From Bacteroidetes bacterium QS_8_68_15 (lineage in GTDB: Bacteria; Bacteroidota; Rhodothermia; Rhodothermales; Salinibacteraceae), in NCBI GenBank assembly GCA_003023245.1, contig PXTR01000057.1:1-9620 (forward strand): a stretch of 9,620 nucleotides of DNA. The letters run 5' to 3'. Every line of letters begins with the position of its first letter. The first letter of the stretch is position 1. Shown piece after piece: positions 6,199 to 9,620 of the stretch. The position numbers were made by a program, and so were the translations under genes. Below the pieces are notes generated by a model that made no database searches, was not told the origin of the DNA, and saw only the letters and a program-made list of their open reading frames with translations.

Positions 6199-7111
6199 GA
6201 GCGCCCCCGCCTCGTCCCAGCCGACCGCGCCTGCCCGTCCCGGCGAACGCTCGCCGGCGGCGGACCTGTGGGCGCTGGCGAAGCCGGAGATTTCGTTCCT
6301 GGTGACGCTCTCGGCGGCGGCGGGTTTCCTCCTGGGCACGCGCGGGGCGTTGGCGGCCTTCGACCTGGTCGTGACGCTGGTGGGCGTCTTGCTGTGCGCC
6401 GGGGGCGCGGGTGCGCTCAACCACTACCTCGAACGCCACTTCGACGCGCAGATGAAGCGCACGGCCTCGCGCGCGCTGCCGGCGGGCCGCGTCTCGCCGC
6501 GCCTGGCGCTGGGCTACGGCCTCGGTCTCGTCGCCGCCGGCGCCGGGCTGATCTGCCCGCTGGTGAGCCCGCTCGCCGCCGGGCTCGCGCTGCTGACGGT
6601 GGCGCTCTACCTCTTCGTCTACACGCCCCTGAAGCGCGAGACTTCACTCAACACGCTCGTCGGCACCGTGCCGGGGGCGCTCCCGGCGCTGGGCGGCTGG
6701 GTGGCCGCCGGCGGCGCGCTTACCGCTGCGGGCGGATGGGCGATCTTCGCCGTGCTGGCCTGCTGGCAAATGCCGCACTTCCTGGCGCTGGCCTGGATGT
6801 ATCGCAAGGACTACGACCGCGGCGGCTACGCGATGGTGTCAAAAAACGACCCGACGGGCCGACGCACCGCCGGGCAAGCCGTCTTCTTCTGCGCGCTCCT
6901 GCTGGGGACCTCGGCGCTCCCCTACGCTACCGGCGACGCCGGATGGGTCTACCTCGCCGGCGCGCTCCCGCTGGGGGGCTGGTTTTTCGTCGAAAGCCTG
7001 CGGTTCTGGCGGGAGCGAACGGGCTACCGGGCACGCGCGCTCCTGAAGGGATCGATCTACTACGTGCCGCTGCTTCTGGCGCTAATCGCGGCGGACTGGT
7101 GGATTGCGTGA
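6197..7111 (+). CDS. ctaB: Protoheme IX farnesyltransferase (heme O synthase)
   Basis: Role: transfers the farnesyl group from farnesyl diphosphate to the C2 vinyl of heme B, giving heme O for CtaA; integral membrane enzyme of the UbiA superfamily. Seen: 304 residues, about nine hydrophobic helices. Prenyl-diphosphate motif N75-H-Y-L-E-R-H-F-D-A-Q-M-K-R-T89 has Glu79 in place of the first Asp, a variant I associate with Bacteroidota-type enzymes, and keeps Asp83. It is followed by SRALPAGR. Second motif is Y142-T-P-L-K-R-E-T-S-L-N-T, then GTVPGALPALGGW. The hallmark CWQMPHFLALAW is at 189-200 and the YRKDYDRGGYAM block at 202-213. The length is normal for CtaB. A polar 24-residue lead precedes helix 1. 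The start ATG overlaps the end of a heptad array, and no Shine-Dalgarno is visible. Gap to ctaA is 174 bp, filled by the composite element. Confidence 0.95.
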   Translation: MSAPASSQPTAPARPGERSPAADLWALAKPEISFLVTLSAAAGFLLGTRGALAAFDLVVTLVGVLLCAGGAGALNHYLERHFDAQMKRTASRALPAGRVSPRLALGYGLGLVAAGAGLICPLVSPLAAGLALLTVALYLFVYTPLKRETSLNTLVGTVPGALPALGGWVAAGGALTAAGGWAIFAVLACWQMPHFLALAWMYRKDYDRGGYAMVSKNDPTGRRTAGQAVFFCALLLGTSALPYATGDAGWVYLAGALPLGGWFFVESLRFWRERTGYRARALLKGSIYYVPLLLALIAADWWIA

Positions 7112-7305
7112 GGCGTGTTGCAACCTAAAGGCACTTCTTCCCTGAGGTCAGGGCGCGTGGTGCGTGAGGCGTGAGGACGACAGCCCGATGCGCCTGTGAT
7201 CTGTCTCAACCGGCGGGAGCCATTCGAAAAAGGAAGCCGCTTCGAACGATCTATCAGCACCCGTAAGATAGCAGCCTCACGAATCACGCATCACGAATCA
7301 CGCAC
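7104..7305 (+). repeat. Composite intergenic element copy 3 (inverted heptads + core)
   Basis: Left arrays are TTGCGTG, AGGCGTG, TTGCAAC (7104-7124, across the ctaB stop) and GCGTGGT, GCGTGAG, GCGTGAG (7155-7175). A spacer follows, beginning ACGACAGCCCGATGCGCC (7177-7194), which matches copy 1 at 15 of 18 positions. The core runs 7209-7281: ACCGGC, GAGCCATTC at 7217-7225, GTAAGATAGCAGCCTCACG at 7263-7281. The right array is CACGAAT, CACGCAT, CACGAAT, CACGCAC (7278-7305), one base before the ABC ATPase ATG. The two arrays are inverted with respect to each other. The distance from ACGRCAG to ACCGGC is 32 nt in both copies 1 and 3. Confidence 0.8.
7140..7153. other. 14-bp palindrome after ctaB
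   Basis: CCCTGA-GG-TCAGGG is a perfect inverted repeat lying between the two left heptad blocks of element copy 3. As RNA it could form a five-pair hairpin with the loop AGGT. No T-run follows, so it is not a standard terminator. It may be an operator, an RNA-processing hairpin, or chance. Confidence 0.35.
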
Positions 7306-7306
7306 C

Positions 7307-8365
7307 ATGCCCGCCGCTGTCGAAGTCGAAGCCGTCACGCACCGCTATTCCGGCGGAGCGGACAGCAGTGGCGCGGCGCTGCGCGACGTGTCGCTGACGG
7401 TGCGTCCCGGCGAAGCCTTCGCCCTGCTCGGGCCCAACGGCAGCGGCAAGACGACGCTCTTTCGCCTGCTCGCTACGCTGATGCCCCCGTCGGAAGGCGC
7501 GGCGCGCGTGTTCGGGCAGAACGCGGCACGTGAGCCGCGAGCCGTGCGCCGCCGGCTGGGCGTCGTCTTTCAGGAGCCGGCGCTCGACGAGGCGCTTACC
7601 GTCGCGGAAAACCTGCGCTGCCACGGCGCGTTTTTCGGCATGAGCGGTCCGACGCTGGAAGAGCGCATCGCCGATCTGCTCGACCGCTTCGGCCTCACCG
7701 GGCGCCGCTCGGACCGCACCGGCCTCCTCTCCGGCGGACTGCGCCGCCGCGCCGACCTCGCGCGCGGCCTCCTGCACGCTCCGCCGCTCCTGCTGCTCGA
7801 CGAGCCGACCGCCGGCCTCGATCCTGCCGCGCGGCGCGCGTTCTGGAACCACCTCGACCGCCTGCAACGGCAAGACGACACCACCCTCCTCCTCGCCACG
7901 CACTTGATGGACGAAGCCGACCGCGCGGACCGCGTGGCCATTCTCCACGAGGGGGAGCGCGTGGCCTGCGGCGCACCTTTTGCCCTCAAGCGCGACCTCG
8001 GCGAGCGCACCCTCCGCCTCGAAAGCGCCGATCCCGACGCGCTGCGCCGCCGCCTCCGGGCCCAATGTGGCCTCGACGTGCAACGCCTCGGCGAATCGGC
8101 CCTCCACGTCGCCTGCGATGGCGAGGCCGAAGACGACGCCCCCGCCCTGCTCGCGCGCCTCTGCGACGCCTTCCCCGACCGGATCACGAGCGCCACCGTG
8201 CGCCGCCCCACGCTCGACGACGTCTTCCTCGCCCGCACCGGCGCGCCGCGGGTCGACGGACGCCCGGAGGACGACGGACCACGGACGGCAGACGGCGGGC
8301 TTTCCGGCCGCAGCGCGGAGTTCCAGCCGTCGAGCGCGTCGAGCAGTTCCCCCGCTTCGCCCTGA
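7307..8365 (+). CDS. ABC transporter ATP-binding protein (DrrA/CcmA-like exporter class)
   Basis: Role: nucleotide-binding subunit that powers the ABC-2 permease encoded next. Seen: 352 residues with every ABC motif: Walker A G42-P-N-G-S-G-K-T-T50, Q-loop Gln89 (VVFQEPALD), signature LSGGL 141-145, Walker B LLLLDEP 161-167 with the D-loop AGLD, and switch His199 (LATHLMDEAD). The C-terminal part closes with PTLDDVFLARTG (301-312), typical of DrrA/NatA-type ATPases. Residues 313-352 are an extra Asp/Gly/Ser-rich tail partly encoded by a 7-bp repeat array, probably not functional. Start: ATG 7307 directly follows a heptad array; the frame continues upstream into the repeat element. The stop lies 17 bp before the permease ATG, indicating co-transcription and likely translational coupling. 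Substrate unknown; position after ctaAB suggests, but does not show, a part in respiratory-chain or heme/copper biogenesis. Confidence 0.92.
   Translation: MPAAVEVEAVTHRYSGGADSSGAALRDVSLTVRPGEAFALLGPNGSGKTTLFRLLATLMPPSEGAARVFGQNAAREPRAVRRRLGVVFQEPALDEALTVAENLRCHGAFFGMSGPTLEERIADLLDRFGLTGRRSDRTGLLSGGLRRRADLARGLLHAPPLLLLDEPTAGLDPAARRAFWNHLDRLQRQDDTTLLLATHLMDEADRADRVAILHEGERVACGAPFALKRDLGERTLRLESADPDALRRRLRAQCGLDVQRLGESALHVACDGEAEDDAPALLARLCDAFPDRITSATVRRPTLDDVFLARTGAPRVDGRPEDDGPRTADGGLSGRSAEFQPSSASSSSPASP
8269..8296. repeat. Heptad array inside the ABC ATPase C-terminal codons
   Basis: GGACGAC, GGACCAC, GGACGGC, AGACGGC run in phase at 7-bp spacing, with a further GGACG at 8258. They encode part of the non-conserved tail after residue 315. 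The sequence is of the same kind as the intergenic heptads and seems to have extended the reading frame. Confidence 0.6.
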
Positions 8366-8382
8366 AGTCCCCGAACCGGCCC

Positions 8383-9258
8383 ATGCCCGTTACCAAACCA
8401 ACTCGGAAGCGCGAGAGCGGCACGACCGAACAAAAGCAAAGCCCTCCCGCTCCTCCACGCTCCCATGCTCCCACGCTCCCACGCTCCGTCATCGCGCTCG
8501 CCCGGCGCGAGGTCAAGAAGTTCGTGCGCGACCGCAGCCGCCTCTTCGGAGCGCTCGCGCAGCCGGTGCTCTTCTGGCTGCTGCTGGGACTGGGGTTTCA
8601 GGGCGCGTTTCGAATGCCCGGAAGCGCGGCAGCGGAAACGCCTTACCTGGAGTTCCTCTTTCCGGGCATCGTCGTGCTGATGGTGCTGTTTACGGCGATT
8701 TTCTCGACCATCTCCGTCGTGGACGAACGGCGCGAGGGCTTTTTGCAGGCCGCGCTCGTCGCCCCCGTGCCGCGCCTCGGGCTGGCGCTGGGCAACGCCG
8801 CCGGCGGGACGCTCCTGGCCGCCGCGCAGGCGGTGCTCTTTCTGGCCGCCGCGCCGCTGGTGGGGCTGCCGGTCACCTTCGGCGGGGGGGCCGTCGCGCT
8901 CTTCGTCTGCGTGCTCGCCGGACTGGGCTTCACCGCGCTGGGCTTCGCCATCGCCTGGCGGATGGAATCTACGCGCGGCTACCATGCGGTGATGAACGTG
9001 CTCCTCTTGCCGCTCTGGCTGCTCTCCGGCGCGCCCTTCCCCGCCGAGGGCGCCGCCCCGGTGCTGCGGTGGGTCGTCTACGCCAATCCCGTCAGCTACA
9101 TCGTCAGCGCGCTGCGGCAGGCGCTCTACGGCTTCGGCCCCGCCGCGCCCGAAGCGCTCGCCTCGCCGGCCGTCTGCCTCGCGGTGACGACCGTCTTTGC
9201 GGCGGCGATGCTGCTTCTGGCCGCGCGGCAGGCGCGGCGACCGCTCTTTTCGGGATGA
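8383..9258 (+). CDS. ABC-2 type transporter permease
   Basis: Role: membrane subunit of an export-type ABC transporter with the ATPase just upstream. Seen: 291 residues. After a polar 35-residue lead comes VIALARREVKKFVRDRSRL (36-54), the usual amphipathic start of DrrB/NodJ-like permeases. About six hydrophobic helices follow (roughly 57-74, 92-113, 134-160, 167-192, 203-218, 261-281). The conserved LFPGIVVLMVLFTAIF and DERREGFLQAALVAPVPR blocks (92-131) are present, and the late YANPVSYIVSALRQALYG (233-250) fits the family. Known: such permeases work as dimers with two ATPase subunits. Odd: residues about 25-36 (PRSHAPTLPRS) come from an 8-bp repeat array, so the original start has probably been replaced by the ATG at 8383; no ATG or GTG lies in frame between the repeat and VIALARRE. 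No Shine-Dalgarno is visible. Confidence 0.9.
   Translation: MPVTKPTRKRESGTTEQKQSPPAPPRSHAPTLPRSVIALARREVKKFVRDRSRLFGALAQPVLFWLLLGLGFQGAFRMPGSAAAETPYLEFLFPGIVVLMVLFTAIFSTISVVDERREGFLQAALVAPVPRLGLALGNAAGGTLLAAAQAVLFLAAAPLVGLPVTFGGGAVALFVCVLAGLGFTALGFAIAWRMESTRGYHAVMNVLLLPLWLLSGAPFPAEGAAPVLRWVVYANPVSYIVSALRQALYGFGPAAPEALASPAVCLAVTTVFAAAMLLLAARQARRPLFSG
8459..8490. repeat. 8-bp repeat array in the permease N-terminal codons
   Basis: GCTCCCAT, GCTCCCAC, GCTCCCAC, GCTCCGTC stand in tandem directly before the codons for the conserved VIALARREV. Because the period is 8, the encoded peptide is not periodic. Its position directly before the conserved part of the protein matches that of the heptads before ctaB and the ABC ATPase, except that here it is translated. 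Confidence 0.65.
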
Positions 9259-9540
9259 GCGAATGGCGAACCGGTCGGCTTCTACTGCACCGTGCATGGG
9301 AAGATAATCCTTCAGTTTTTGCTTCCCTGCGAGGAGATGGACGTTTTGGACGGCTGGACGGTTGGACGTTCACACCTCCATACCTCCAAACCATCGGGCT
9401 TCGGCAAGGACGAAAGACGAACCGCCGGAACCCCCAAATCTTTAGCAAGCCGCTCACGTCCCATCAAAGTAGAAACGCCCTGCGACGGCAGCGCGTTTGG
9501 TACGGAAAGACATTTCCCGCACCCTTCCCCCGCCGGTGCC
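9259..9540. other. 282-bp gap after the permease, with inverted 8-bp repeats
   Basis: No gene was recognised. It holds TGCAC-C-GTGCA (9286-9296), a small palindrome, then the 8-bp repeats at 9339-9389. The last 150 bp must contain the promoter of the small gene at 9541 but show no clear element. Confidence 0.5.
9339..9389. repeat. Opposed 8-bp repeat arrays
   Basis: GGACG recurs at 9339, 9348, 9356 and 9364 within TTGGACGG-like octamers. After a four-base link come ACCTCCAT and ACCTCCAA (9374-9389), whose complements are ATGGAGGT and TTGGAGGT. The two halves are therefore roughly inverted copies of each other with almost no loop. This mirrors the inverted heptad arrays elsewhere, but with period 8 and no core. 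Confidence 0.6.
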
Positions 9541-9620
9541 GTGACCGAACAGACTCAAACCCTCATCGAACGGCTCGAAGCGCTCCCCGAGGACGAGCAG
9601 GACCGCCTCGCGCCCCTTCT
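9541..9620 (+). CDS. Small antitoxin-like protein, N-terminus only
   Basis: Seen: from GTG 9541 the frame reads M-T-E-Q-T-Q-T-L-I-E-R-L-E-A-L-P-E-D-E-Q, then DRLAPLL, and leaves the window after 26 codons. The pattern of a short amphipathic helix, LxxLP, acidic residues, and D-x-L-A-x-x-L-L is common at the start of small stand-alone antitoxins that precede RelE- or PIN-type toxins. No in-frame ATG lies in the 50 bp upstream, so GTG is the likely start. With so few residues the assignment rests on pattern memory only; a plain hypothetical protein is the alternative. Confidence 0.5.
   Translation, partial: MTEQTQTLIERLEALPEDEQDRLAPL

Noticed and set aside
6197..7111. CtaB Glu79 in place of the first Asp as an inactivating change
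   Set aside because: I recall the same N-x-x-L-E-R pattern in other Bacteroidota-type CtaB proteins, and all other motifs are intact, so it looks like a normal variant.
6022..7305. CRISPR array as an explanation of the repeats
   Set aside because: Units are 7 bp, contiguous and degenerate, with no unique spacers and no cas genes nearby.
7570..9297. Large minus-strand open frame opposite the ABC genes
   Set aside because: It is antisense to two well-supported genes, and its product is compositionally biased (Arg/Glu/Gln) without domains.
9298..9327. GGGAAG ... CTTCCC hairpin after the permease as a terminator
   Set aside because: The loop of 18 nt is long, the T-run lies within the loop rather than after the stem, and the alternative GAAG/CTTC stem has only four pairs.

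Overview
The window looks like a chromosomal segment from a GC-rich member of the Bacteroidota/Rhodothermota group (Rhodothermia/Salinibacter-like is my best guess). The reasons are a PorV-type outer-membrane protein of the type IX secretion system, no recognisable Shine-Dalgarno sequence at any start, and a CtaA/CtaB/ABC-transporter arrangement. No tRNA, rRNA, CRISPR array, transposase or phage gene was seen.

Layout. The left half is read on the minus strand, from right to left. It holds a CPBP-family intramembrane protease (3683-4741), a LON-substrate-binding-domain protein broken by a one-base frameshift (2992-3604), a YtnP-like metallo-beta-lactamase-fold hydrolase (2055-2906), a 99-residue free-standing histidine-kinase dimerisation/phosphoacceptor-like protein (1592-1891), and PorV, cut by the left edge (1-1197). 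The PorV frame is open to the edge. The right half is read on the plus strand: heme A synthase ctaA (4973-6022), heme O synthase ctaB (6197-7111), a DrrA-like ABC ATPase (7307-8365), its ABC-2 permease (8383-9258), and the first codons of a small antitoxin-like gene (9541 to the right edge). The two halves diverge from a 231-bp region at 4742-4972 that holds overlapping palindromes.

How the genes fit together. CtaB converts heme B to heme O and CtaA converts heme O to heme A, so the right half makes the cofactor of an aa3/caa3 oxidase; the oxidase genes are not in the window. The ABC pair is closely coupled (17-bp gap) and follows ctaB; its substrate is unknown.

Most striking structure. Three gene gaps (before the DHp-like gene, before ctaB, before the ABC ATPase) are filled from stop to start by the same composite element. 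A degenerate 7-bp repeat array is followed by about 32 nt, then a conserved 71-73-nt core starting ACCGGC, then a second heptad array in inverted orientation that runs up to the start codon. A fourth gap (2907-2991) is a pure 12-unit heptad array, and related 7- and 8-bp repeats have entered the coding ends of the ABC ATPase and permease. I regard this repeat family as the main candidate for an undescribed feature.
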